Assembly: GCF_011769525.1 (NCBI RefSeq)
Contig: NZ_CP050440.1
Span: 6,015,501 to 6,079,500 of the forward strand
Reading direction: 5' to 3'
Origin: Tolypothrix sp. PCC 7910
GTDB lineage: Bacteria > Cyanobacteriota > Cyanobacteriia > Cyanobacteriales > Nostocaceae
Length of the DNA stretch: 64,000 nucleotides
Within the stretch, counting starts at the first letter, position 1; every line of letters begins with the position of its first letter. Both the position numbers and the translations under genes were made by a program. The notes under the pieces were generated by a model. The model searched no databases. It had not been told where the DNA came from and saw nothing but the letters and a program-made list of their open reading frames with translations. Positions 29,470 to 37,890 of this stretch are shown here, one piece after another.

Positions 29470-29733
29470 GTGAGTGCTAAACGTCTGCCAGAAACCATCG
29501 CCCATGTCAAAATAACCCGCCAATCTTGGCAACACGGCTTCCTTGAGGGCGAAGTAAGTGCGGGTGAGTATGAATGGCAGTTCCAATGGCATTTTCGCCG
29601 GGGAGAACTGTCTGTAAAGCCTTCTCAAGGTCGGGCCTTAATTAAAGAACCTTTAGGCCGTTTCTTAGAAAAACAAGATTATCAGTTAGAGCCTGGAGGA
29701 GACTATGCTTTTACTATTCGAGCTGAACTGTAA
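29470..29733 (+). CDS. DUF3146 family protein
   Basis: An 87-residue cytoplasmic protein of a cyanobacteria-specific family. Diagnostic segments are ITRQSWQHGFLEGEVSAGEY, EWQFQWHFRRGELSVKPSQG and DYQLEPGGDYAFTIRAEL. A GTG at 29,470 gives the usual family start (SAKRLPET); a TTG five codons upstream keeps the frame open, and neither has a clear ribosome binding site. It converges with the nuclease-like gene (23-base gap). Function unknown. Confidence 0.85.
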   Translation: MSAKRLPETIAHVKITRQSWQHGFLEGEVSAGEYEWQFQWHFRRGELSVKPSQGRALIKEPLGRFLEKQDYQLEPGGDYAFTIRAEL

Positions 29734-29756
29734 GCTTTAACTATTCCTAACTACTG

Positions 29757-30203
29757 TTAGCTGCTAACTGATTCTGCTAGGCGATTTAAGTATCTTTCAA
29801 TTAAAAGAATGGCAACAATATCATCTATGGGGCGTGGTGGTTGTCGCATACCTTGCGGTAACAGCTTAGTCAGCCCTTTAGGTGGGTACATTTGCCAATA
29901 GCGATCGCGTGCTTCTAAAGTGGTATAGCGTTCATCTACCAAAATAATATTCAACTGTTCTACTAATTCTTTTTGCAGCCGCTGTTTCCACTGCTTGGCT
30001 GTAGTTTGGTCACCCATTACTATCAAGGAAATAGGGTACTTTTGACGTAGGGTTTCAATGGTCGCGATTGCTGCATTTGCGGGTACAACTTGGTGATAAT
30101 GTAGTTGCCGATCTAGTCCGATCACTGCTAATCCACACTTATCTCGACCGGGATCAAAGCCTAAAATGACTGGTTGTGTCGGTGAGAATTCACGGAGATT
30201 CAT
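29757..30203 (-). CDS. YqgF/RuvX-like RNase H-fold protein
   Basis: A 148-residue protein of the YqgF/RuvC fold. The conserved acidic positions can be matched: Asp in ILGFDPGRDKCGLAV, Glu in LVDERYTTLEARDRYW and Asp-Asp in RPIDDIVAILLIERYL. These are the metal-binding residues used by RuvC-type resolvases and by YqgF in 16S rRNA maturation. The sequence differs from the short canonical YqgF (which starts with G-x-D-[FY]-G-x-x-R), so this looks like a second, cyanobacterial paralogue. The start is set at ATG 30203; an upstream GTG (30,239) would add 12 residues. It lies between DUF3146 and DUF3084 genes. Confidence 0.75.
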   Translation of the reverse strand: MNLREFSPTQPVILGFDPGRDKCGLAVIGLDRQLHYHQVVPANAAIATIETLRQKYPISLIVMGDQTTAKQWKQRLQKELVEQLNIILVDERYTTLEARDRYWQMYPPKGLTKLLPQGMRQPPRPIDDIVAILLIERYLNRLAESVSS

Positions 30204-30340
30204 AAGCAAATTAAAATTTAAAAGTTCAACTGTAACCACACTCTCATTTAGACTGCTGGCTATTTTTGAACTACAAGTTCAATATATATCAGCCGCTTAA
30301 ATCAGCTTAAATCCTAATTAATATCCAGTTAGTTAATTTC

Positions 30341-31834
30341 TTAGGTGCTAAAAATAACCTGGCCGTTAATCACTGCCACTAGTTTGACTCTCAGCGGCCC
30401 AGCGGTGAAAGTGTCCTCAGCCGCGATCGCTTTAATCTCTAATGGTTGGTCGGATTGCCTAAGTAGGGAAACAAAGCGTAGAAAAGTACCATCGATTTGA
30501 ACATTTTCAATGATGCCAGCATTTCGGGCGCGAAATTGTGAAGCAGAAATCAGGAGATCCAACCTTTGCCTGAGTTGATAGGATGTCATCGTCTTGGGAT
30601 CGGCAGTAGTACTGGCTAGTATCTGCCCTCCAGAAAAGACAAGCTGGTTTCGTGCTGAATCAGCAAAGAATTCTATCTGCTTTTCTCCCCTGACGTAATT
30701 ACCAGCAGAGAAAATCCGAATGACATATTCTCGACCATCATTTATCTGCTTGATCAATTGCTCGATGCGATCCGGGGTAACATGCAGGATTTCTACATTA
30801 TTTAAGGTATTTGTCCCAGGTTCAGCTAATTCGAGGATAGCATTCTGATTGGCTTCCTGGAGCAGTTGAGTGATTGCTTGACGCGCTGCCGTCGGTTGAG
30901 TGACTTGAACTACAGCCGCCGCCAAAACTTGACCCCGTACTAAAGCTAGCTTTCCTAAACGCAGGTCACGATATGACTGATAATATTTTTCCAGCCTGGC
31001 TACTTCTTGTTCTAGATAGTTCTGTTGCTTTTCTAAGTCTTTTAGGAGAGATTCCCGTTTAGCAATCACTTCCTCGCGGGCTGCAACTTCTTGATTGCGT
31101 TGTTGAATGAGTTTATCCAATCGGGCAATTTTTTGATCCCGTTGTTCAATCGCCTCTTGTCTGTTGGCTAATTCGCGATCGCGTTTGACAATTGCTGTTT
31201 TCGCTTCATCAATGGCTTTCTTGGCTTCAGCATACAGTCTTTGGCGTTCTATTTTGCGTTGCTCAATTTCCGCTAATAGACTCTTTTTCTCATCCTCAAC
31301 GCTTTGCAGTTCTGAGATTGCTTTTTGATATTGTGCTACGACTTGGCCTAATTGGCTTTGAGTGCGTTGCAACTGATTTTGGGTTTGTGCTTGTTGCTTT
31401 TGAGTGCGGTTAAGTTGAGCTTGGGTTACCTGTTGTTTGGCATTCGCTGCCTGCAAGGACTGATTAATTACCTGTAAGTCTTGCCTAGCTTGGGCCTGTT
31501 CTTTCCTTGCTTGGTTTAGTTCCCCTTCTACTTGACTTTTCTGGGTTTCCGCAGTTTTAAGTTGTTCGCGCTTTTGTCTGAGGTCTTTTTGAATATCCTC
31601 TAACTCAAACACCCCTTTGCGTAATCCTTCATCAGCAGCAAATAAAATTGCGAGAGTGGATGCTGAAATTAAAGTGCCAGTAAAAATAGTTACTAATACT
31701 GCCGTATTTTTCGGACGTAACTTAAACAGAGAAAGACGCGCCTTGCCAACTCGTGTGCCGATGCGATCGCCCACGGTGGCAAGTACGCCCCCTAGAATTA
31801 AAATTGCTGCAATGAGGATGTACCCAGTGGTCAT
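30341..31834 (-). CDS. DUF3084 membrane-anchored coiled-coil protein
   Basis: A 497-residue protein with two N-terminal membrane spans (about 3-22 and 45-67), a long coiled coil at about 75-290 rich in Gln, Glu and Lys (TQAQLNRTQKQQAQTQNQLQ, YAEAKKAIDEAKTAI), and a globular C-terminal domain at about 300-497 typical of DUF3084. Such proteins are widespread in cyanobacteria and have no established role; the architecture suggests a membrane-tethered scaffold projecting into the cytoplasm. It is on the same strand as, and 137 bases upstream of, the YqgF-like gene, so the two may be transcribed together. Confidence 0.88.
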   Translation of the reverse strand: MTTGYILIAAILILGGVLATVGDRIGTRVGKARLSLFKLRPKNTAVLVTIFTGTLISASTLAILFAADEGLRKGVFELEDIQKDLRQKREQLKTAETQKSQVEGELNQARKEQAQARQDLQVINQSLQAANAKQQVTQAQLNRTQKQQAQTQNQLQRTQSQLGQVVAQYQKAISELQSVEDEKKSLLAEIEQRKIERQRLYAEAKKAIDEAKTAIVKRDRELANRQEAIEQRDQKIARLDKLIQQRNQEVAAREEVIAKRESLLKDLEKQQNYLEQEVARLEKYYQSYRDLRLGKLALVRGQVLAAAVVQVTQPTAARQAITQLLQEANQNAILELAEPGTNTLNNVEILHVTPDRIEQLIKQINDGREYVIRIFSAGNYVRGEKQIEFFADSARNQLVFSGGQILASTTADPKTMTSYQLRQRLDLLISASQFRARNAGIIENVQIDGTFLRFVSLLRQSDQPLEIKAIAAEDTFTAGPLRVKLVAVINGQVIFST

Positions 31835-32001
31835 CTTCAGCTACCGAAATGCTTCCAGATACAGCCTACTACTTTCAAACATCTTCTGTGGGAAATCAGA
31901 GATTGGCAATTGCTGAACTTAATCAATTTTTAGATTTACCTCCATAGTGGTGTGATTTCTAAAAACACAACATTTGCCTCCTCTGCTTTCCCTAATTGCT
32001 T

Positions 32002-32673
32002 TTAAGTAAATTGCCTACTTAAAGTCACAGGTTTATGCACAGTAATCTTCTTTTTGTGGATAGAAATCATCTTTTTTTCACGTAAATCGCCAAGTAACCT
32101 GGTGACGGTAACACGAGTAGAACCGATTGCTTCTGCGATCGCTTGATGAGATAGCTTCAGATCAATTGTGATCCCATCTGCACAAGGAACACCAAAATCT
32201 CGACAGAGAATTAATAAAAAACTCACTAACCTTGAACCCATATCTCGGTGCGCGAGGGTTTCAATCATCATCTCTGTTTGTAAAATTCGCGAAGAAAGAC
32301 CTCGCAGCATTAACATTGATAATTCTGGATTTTCCTTGAGTGCCTGCTCCACTTGTTCAATAGGAGCTGACAATAATTCTACAGGGGTAAATGCAACGGC
32401 ATGGTAAAACCTATCCGATTTGTTTCCTGTCAGCAATGACAACACACCAAAAACGCTATTTTCCCGTAGCAACGCTACCGTTATTTCTTCTCCTGCCTCA
32501 TACACCCTGGAAAGCTTTACAGCGCCTTTCAAAAGAAAATAAACTCGTTCAGCAGGATCGCCAGGAAAAAAGATCGTTTTATTGCGTTCAAACGTTTCTA
32601 CAACTGGAGGAAACGCTCCCGTTGCCATCTGACGAAAAACATTTGCTAGGGCTTTATCTTGTGTCACGATCAT
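32002..32673 (-). CDS. ntcA: NtcA, global nitrogen-control regulator (CRP/FNR family)
   Basis: A 223-residue dimeric transcription factor that senses 2-oxoglutarate and controls nitrogen assimilation and heterocyst development. The effector-binding beta-barrel is at about 10-110 ([20 protein letters not shown]), the long dimer helix around 115-140, and the helix-turn-helix at about 172-195 ([20 protein letters not shown]). As far as memory allows, the sequence is nearly identical to Anabaena NtcA. The start is ATG 32673, giving the classical length, with GGGGAAGGGAG immediately upstream; the frame is open six codons further. A GTA-N8-TAC palindrome 89 bases upstream fits the known autoregulation of ntcA. 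It is divergent from fabI. Confidence 0.98.
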
Positions 32674-32761
32674 CTCCCTTCCCCTACCCAATGCCGGAAA
32701 AACAAAAACTGATTACCTAAGAATACACCTGAAAAATCAATAAAGCACCGTCAACCTTTCT

Positions 32762-32775
32762 GTACTTTCCTATAC
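32762..32775. promoter_or_regulatory. NtcA-binding site, GTA-N8-TAC
   Basis: GTACTTTCCTATAC matches the NtcA consensus exactly at its fixed bases. It lies between ntcA (start 32,673, minus) and fabI (start 33,053, plus). On the minus strand an AT-rich possible -10 region follows about 20 bases later (TTTATTGAT), the spacing of NtcA-activated promoters, so control of ntcA itself is most likely. Confidence 0.75.
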
Positions 32776-33052
32776 TCAAAATTATTGTTTCCTAATTATT
32801 TGTTTATTATGATACATAATTTTTGATATTTTTAGCTAGTACTTCTTGAATAGCTAGTTACATTAGCTGTATTAGCAATGTTTTTTTAAAGGCAAAATCA
32901 AGAGTTCTTGAGAATTTCTTAAGGAATAAACTGTAATTTTATTCTTGTAAAAACCCTTACCAATAACATTTTTACAAATCCTTTGTAAAACAAGACAAAC
33001 TAGCCTCAGATTCTAGTATGCTCCTAATGATTGTTTACACTAACCATTTCTC

Positions 33053-33829
33053 ATGCTGAATCTGACTGGAAAAAACGCCCTTGTTACAGGTATTGCAAAT
33101 AACCGCTCAATTGCCTGGGGAATTGCCCAACAACTACACCAAGCTGGAGCTAACTTAGGTATTACCTACTTACCTGATGAAAAAGGCAAAATGGAGAAAA
33201 AAGTTGCGGAATTGGTAGAACCTCTCAATCCCAGCTTATTTCTTCCTTGCGATGTCCAAAACGATGAACAGATTCAGTCTACCTTTGACACCATTCGGGA
33301 TAAATGGGGAAAGCTAGACATCCTAGTTCATTGCTTGGCCTTTGCTAATAAAGACGATTTGAGTGGAGATTTTAGCCAAACAACACGCGCTGGCTTCAAC
33401 ACAGCACTTCAAATTAGTACTTATTCCCTCGTGCAGTTGAGCGGTGCAGCTAAACCTTTAATGACCGAAGGCGGAAGTATCGTCACCCTCACATATTTAG
33501 GTAGCATTAGGGCGATTCCTAACTATAACATTATGGGAGTTGCTAAGGCAGGGTTGGAAGCTAGTGTACGTTACCTAGCAGCGGAAATGGGGCCACAAAA
33601 TATCCGCGTGAATGCTATCTCCGCAGGGCCGATTCGCACCTTGGCATCTAGCGCCGTCGGCGGCATTTTAGATATGATTCACCATGTAGAAGAAGTTGCT
33701 CCCCTGCGACGCACTGTCACCCAGCTAGAAGTAGGTAATACAGCGGCTTTCTTGTGTAGTGATTTGTCCACAGGTATTACAGGACAAGTAATATATGTGG
33801 ATGCAGGATATGAAATTATGGGGATGTAG
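33053..33829 (+). CDS. fabI: Enoyl-[acyl-carrier-protein] reductase (NADH)
   Basis: A 258-residue short-chain dehydrogenase-type enzyme that performs the last reduction in each round of fatty acid elongation in the cytoplasm. The cofactor loop is VTGIANNRSIAWGIA, the divergent glycine motif of FabI. The catalytic Tyr-x6-Lys pair is in YNIMGVAKAGLEASVRYLA, preceded by TLTYLGSIRAIPN. The C-terminal GQVIYVDAGYEIMG is typical. It is followed by hisB after a repeat-rich 103-base spacer. It is divergent from ntcA across about 380 bases, which include the NtcA site. Confidence 0.97.
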   Translation: MLNLTGKNALVTGIANNRSIAWGIAQQLHQAGANLGITYLPDEKGKMEKKVAELVEPLNPSLFLPCDVQNDEQIQSTFDTIRDKWGKLDILVHCLAFANKDDLSGDFSQTTRAGFNTALQISTYSLVQLSGAAKPLMTEGGSIVTLTYLGSIRAIPNYNIMGVAKAGLEASVRYLAAEMGPQNIRVNAISAGPIRTLASSAVGGILDMIHHVEEVAPLRRTVTQLEVGNTAAFLCSDLSTGITGQVIYVDAGYEIMGM

Positions 33830-33834
33830 TAGAT

Positions 33835-33930
33835 ATTGGGCATGGGGCATGGGACATGGGGCATAGTTCATTAGATTCTTAGCAACTCCCATTACCCATT
33901 CCCCATTACCCATTCCCCTATCCCCACTAA
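33835..33930. repeat. Tandem heptamer repeats between fabI and hisB
   Basis: GGGCATG/GGGCATT and CCATTAC/CCATTCC units, the same families as at 3.6 and 6.9 kb. They end three bases before the hisB start, so no normal ribosome binding site for hisB is visible apart from this sequence. Confidence 0.8.
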
Positions 33931-33932
33931 CT

Positions 33933-34574
33933 ATGCAAATCAGCGATCGCGAAATTAATTTTTCTCACGAACCATCTCATCCCAGTCCTCGGATTGCTTC
34001 TGTTCATCGTACAACTGGTGAAACTGATGTTACAGTTACTGTCAACCTTGATGGGACAGGGATTTGTAAGGCAGCAACAGGGATTCCATTTTTGGATCAT
34101 ATGCTGCATCAAATTGCCTCCCACGGGTTAATTGACTTGGATGTCCAAGCTAAAGGAGACTGGGAAATTGATGACCACCACACTAACGAAGATGTGGGTA
34201 TTACCCTAGGACAAGCTTTCAGCAAAGCGCTAGGTGATAGAAAAGGTATTATCCGCTTTGGCAACTTCCTCGCGCCACTTGATGAAGCATTGGTGCAAGT
34301 AGCATTAGACTTTTCTGGCCGTCCCCACCTCAGCTATGGTTTAGAAATCCCTACTCAGCGGGTAGGAACCTATGACACTCAACTAGTTAGGGAATTTTTC
34401 GTGGCGGTGGTCAACCATAGCCAATTAACATTACACATTCGTCAGTTAGATGGCATTAATTCCCACCATATTATTGAAGCAACCTTTAAGGCATTTGCTA
34501 GAGCAATGCGAATCGCGGTGGAAATCGACCCCAGGCGTGCTGGGATGATTCCCAGTTCCAAAGGGGTTTTGTAA
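33933..34574 (+). CDS. hisB: Imidazoleglycerol-phosphate dehydratase
   Basis: A 213-residue monofunctional HisB, catalysing the dehydration of imidazoleglycerol phosphate in histidine synthesis. Metal-binding motifs include [26 protein letters not shown] and the C-terminal [15 protein letters not shown]. There is no fused phosphatase domain. The N-terminus has about 15 extra residues before the core ([12 protein letters not shown]). fabI-hisB adjacency is, to my knowledge, common in Nostocales, though the pathways are unrelated. Confidence 0.96.
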   Translation: MQISDREINFSHEPSHPSPRIASVHRTTGETDVTVTVNLDGTGICKAATGIPFLDHMLHQIASHGLIDLDVQAKGDWEIDDHHTNEDVGITLGQAFSKALGDRKGIIRFGNFLAPLDEALVQVALDFSGRPHLSYGLEIPTQRVGTYDTQLVREFFVAVVNHSQLTLHIRQLDGINSHHIIEATFKAFARAMRIAVEIDPRRAGMIPSSKGVL

Positions 34575-34624
34575 AGTAATAACCATTACTTACCAACTTT
34601 CACAACATCAATATGCTAAAGCTC

Positions 34625-34654
34625 ATCCCACTTCCTTTTCGGGGGTGGGATTTT
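34625..34654 (+). terminator. Terminator after hisB
   Basis: ATCCCAC and GTGGGAT flank a 13-base loop, followed by TTT, 51 bases after the hisB stop. Confidence 0.6.
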
Positions 34655-34889
34655 GCGTGTATAGGCAATGACAATAACAATGCCCTATCTCTATACTCCA
34701 AAGGACGACAGTTCATCCCACCCTAAAAATCAGAGAAGCTTCCCGCCAACTTTCTGTTCAGTACTGATTTAGCAACAATTTTCACAATCATGTTAGTTAT
34801 TGCTAACCAATGGGTACCCTTGATAGTGAACAAAGTTATAGCCCTACAGCATAACTTTGGCAAATTTGGTAATTGTTTATGGAACTGCG

Positions 34890-35876
34890 ATGAAGTCTGT
34901 TGTAGACGCTCCTAACTTTCAGCTAAATACCCCTGATGCACCACCCGTAGTCTTTACTTCTGAGTTGCGGAAAGTCTACCGTACTGGGTTTTGGATGCAT
35001 CAAAAAGTTACATCCCTCAAAAATTGTTCTTTAACTGTTCACCAAGGGGAAACTTTTGGGTTACTAGGGCCTAATGGTGCGGGAAAAACCACTCTGTTAA
35101 AACTTTTACTAGGGATTATCCGCCCTACTTCTGGGAGGGGATTATTGCTAGGTAAACCATTAGGCGATCGCAGTGTTAAGCAATATATTGGCTACCTGCC
35201 AGAAAATCCCTATTTGTATGACTATCTCACTGGTTGGGAATTTTTGCAGCTAGCGGCGGGAATATTTCAAATTCCCCAACATATTCAACGCCAACGCATT
35301 CCCGAACTATTAGAATTAGTCGGTTTATCTCAGGCCGATGCGCGCAAAAAACAGATGCGTCGCTATTCCAAGGGTATGTTACAGCGCGTTGGTATGGCTC
35401 AGGCACTAATCAACGATCCAAATGTTGTATTTTTAGACGAGCCGATGTCTGGTCTCGATCCTGTAGGCCGCTACCAAATGCGGGAAATTATTTTAAAACT
35501 CAAAGCTGCAGGTAAGACAATTTTCTTCAACAGCCATATCCTGAGCGAAGTTGAAATATTATGCGATCGCGTTGCCATTCTCGCTCAAGGTGAATTAATC
35601 TGTACTGGTTCTTTCCATGAACTATTAGGCGACTCCAGCATATATCAAGTCAACGGTATAGGTGGTAACGGTGACATCCTCGAGAAATGGTTACCGAATG
35701 TCGTATTTAAAGTTGATGGCTCTTGGCAAGGGACACTACAACAAGAGAATTACTATGATTTTCTAGCTAGTCTCCGTCTTATGGGAGGACAAATTATGGC
35801 GATGAATTTGTCTCGCCTTTCTCTTGAAGAATTTTTTATGCAACAGATCCAACACAAAAATAATTTGTCTCAGTAA
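34890..35876 (+). CDS. ABC transporter ATP-binding protein (ABC-2 exporter type)
   Basis: A 328-residue ATPase subunit. Walker A is GLLGPNGAGKTTLLKLL, the signature YSKGMLQRVGMAQAL (Ser-Lys-Gly in place of LSGGQ, as in many ABC-2 systems), Walker B NVVFLDEPMSGLD and the switch His in FFNSHILSE. A C-terminal regulatory region follows at about 235-328. The start is ATG 34890, with GGA about seven bases upstream; a TTG 11 codons earlier keeps the frame open. No permease gene is next to it: downstream come 386 AT-rich bases and then a polysaccharide export gene on the same strand, so its membrane partner is encoded elsewhere or is unrecognised. Substrate unknown. Confidence 0.9.
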   Translation: MKSVVDAPNFQLNTPDAPPVVFTSELRKVYRTGFWMHQKVTSLKNCSLTVHQGETFGLLGPNGAGKTTLLKLLLGIIRPTSGRGLLLGKPLGDRSVKQYIGYLPENPYLYDYLTGWEFLQLAAGIFQIPQHIQRQRIPELLELVGLSQADARKKQMRRYSKGMLQRVGMAQALINDPNVVFLDEPMSGLDPVGRYQMREIILKLKAAGKTIFFNSHILSEVEILCDRVAILAQGELICTGSFHELLGDSSIYQVNGIGGNGDILEKWLPNVVFKVDGSWQGTLQQENYYDFLASLRLMGGQIMAMNLSRLSLEEFFMQQIQHKNNLSQ

Positions 35877-36262
35877 TTCAATTAAGTGTAGGATTACTAT
35901 TTGCAATAACCGCTAAGTATATTGAAAATTAAGTTAGGTAATAACTAAGTTAAAGTACTGACAAATTACAAATAACACAGCATAATTAAGTAAATAAAAA
36001 TGCTGAGTTAATATGAGCCTGCACTTTTATAATAAAAATTCAGTAAAATCACGACAAGATTGATCATCAATTAAGATTTAAATCCCTCAAACTTTAAATT
36101 AGCTTTACTGAAAGTTCAAATTTCCGCAATAAATACTTCTCCGGAAGGTCAAGTTTTTATAAGAAAATAAGAATGTGACGGAACTTGAGTAATTCCATAT
36201 AGTCAAGATTAAAATGTTTAGACAGTATTTTAGCAATTGTAGTTTCAGAGTCTTGGGTAAAT
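35877..36262. other. 386-base AT-rich spacer
   Basis: It precedes the polysaccharide export gene and probably holds its promoter. No open frame, HIP1 site or convincing hairpin was seen. Confidence 0.4.
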
Positions 36263-37768
36263 ATGCTTAATACAGGTTTGCTGAAAATCCTCACTCAATC
36301 AATTATGGGTGTGGTTGTGTTAACGGCTGTTAATGTTGCTGCACCATCTGCCAGTCAAGCTCAGAGACAACCGATATCACAGAATAGAAGACCAGTATTA
36401 CCTAATGCTCAGTTAACAACACCTACTACACCACCTGTTGCGCCACCTGTATCATCTACTATAGATACTAATTATTTATTAGGCGGCGGCGACCTGATAC
36501 GGGTAAACGTATTTGAAGTGCCAGAATATACTGGTGAATACCAAGTTCCCCCAGGTGGCTCGATTAACTTACCCTTAATTGGCAGTATCTCAGTTCTTGG
36601 GCTAACTACCGAACAGGCCGCTGATTTAATTAGCGAACAATACAAACGCTATCTGAAACGTCCTCTAATTTCCGTTAACCTGCTATCACCACGCCCCATC
36701 AATATTTTTGTAGCAGGAGAAGTTACACGCCCAGGAGCTTATACTCTCAACTTACAGGGAGGCGCAGGAAATAATCCTGGTGTACAATACCCAACTGTAT
36801 TAGCTGCCCTAACAACAGCCGAAGGCGTAACACTCGCAGCCGATGTGACTAAAGTGCAATTACGTCGCAAGTTGGGAAGGACTGGCGAGCAAACAGTAAC
36901 ACTGAATTTAAAACAATTTATTCAAACAGGTACAATTGGGCAGGATATTACCTTAAGAGATGGTGACACCATCGTTGTACCCACTGCCACTACTTTTAAC
37001 GTAGCAGAAGCACGCAATTTGTTTGCAGCTAACTTTGCTGCCGACCCCACTAGACCACGCACCGTAGCCGTAATTGGCGAAGTTAACCGTCCTGGTTCTT
37101 ATCTTGTTACTCAAGGTAGTACAGAAGGACAGGCAGGGGGAACCATTGGTACTGGTTACCCAACTCTCACACGGTCAATTCAACTAGCTGGGGGAATTAC
37201 ACCACAAGCCGATATTCGCAATCTGAAAATCCGCCGCCCCACCAGAACTGGGACAGAACAAACTATAGATATAAATCTTTGGCAACTATTGCAGAGTGGT
37301 GATGTCAATCAAGATGTGATCGTGCAAGACGGAGATACAATTGTTATCCCAACAGCAACTGAGATTAACCCCGCAGAAGCTACTCAATTAGCGACTACTA
37401 CTTTATCTCCCACGGTTATTCAAGTTGGTGTCGTAGGCGAAGTTAAAAGACCTGGCTCTGTAGATCTAAAGCCGAATAGTTCGTTAAACCAAGCATTATT
37501 AGCTGCTGGTGGATTTAACGATGCTAGAGCTAAAAGCGGTGCTGTAGATTTGATTCGCTTGAATCCCAATGGAACTGTAACTAAACGTGTAGTACAAGTA
37601 GATTTCTCCAAAGGAATCAACGAGCAAACTAATCCCATCCTCCGAAATAACGATGTGGTCGTAGTCAGCCGTAATGGTGTAGCTCGTACTGGAGATACCC
37701 TGGGTGCTATCTTTAGTCCTGTAGGTGCAGTCTTCGGGATTCTTAGAACTATCTTCTCTGGATTTTAA
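36263..37768 (+). CDS. Polysaccharide biosynthesis/export protein with SLBB domains
   Basis: A 501-residue exported protein of the Wza/outer-membrane auxiliary type. A signal peptide covers about residues 1-32, followed by a Pro/Thr-rich linker. The Poly_export domain (about 65-140) has YLLGGGDLIRVNVFEVPEY and GLTTEQAADLISEQY. Three SLBB-like domains follow, each opening with a GEVxRPG motif (VAGEVTRPGAYTL, IGEVNRPGSYLV, VGEVKRPGSVDL). A hydrophobic C-terminus (GAIFSPVGAVFGILRTIF) may contact the membrane. It should form part of a channel for capsule or exopolysaccharide release. No glycosyltransferase or tyrosine kinase gene lies beside it. The N-terminal Cys of a lipoprotein is not evident. 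Confidence 0.9.
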   Translation: MLNTGLLKILTQSIMGVVVLTAVNVAAPSASQAQRQPISQNRRPVLPNAQLTTPTTPPVAPPVSSTIDTNYLLGGGDLIRVNVFEVPEYTGEYQVPPGGSINLPLIGSISVLGLTTEQAADLISEQYKRYLKRPLISVNLLSPRPINIFVAGEVTRPGAYTLNLQGGAGNNPGVQYPTVLAALTTAEGVTLAADVTKVQLRRKLGRTGEQTVTLNLKQFIQTGTIGQDITLRDGDTIVVPTATTFNVAEARNLFAANFAADPTRPRTVAVIGEVNRPGSYLVTQGSTEGQAGGTIGTGYPTLTRSIQLAGGITPQADIRNLKIRRPTRTGTEQTIDINLWQLLQSGDVNQDVIVQDGDTIVIPTATEINPAEATQLATTTLSPTVIQVGVVGEVKRPGSVDLKPNSSLNQALLAAGGFNDARAKSGAVDLIRLNPNGTVTKRVVQVDFSKGINEQTNPILRNNDVVVVSRNGVARTGDTLGAIFSPVGAVFGILRTIFSGF

Positions 37769-37890
37769 ATTTGTCTAGGTGCTGGGGACACTGGTTAAGG
37801 ATTTATGTCCCCAGACTGCAACAAAAGTGTATATTGGCCAGTCACAGTTATGCGTTATGTGCGTTATGAATTTTTTGTAACTAATAATTA

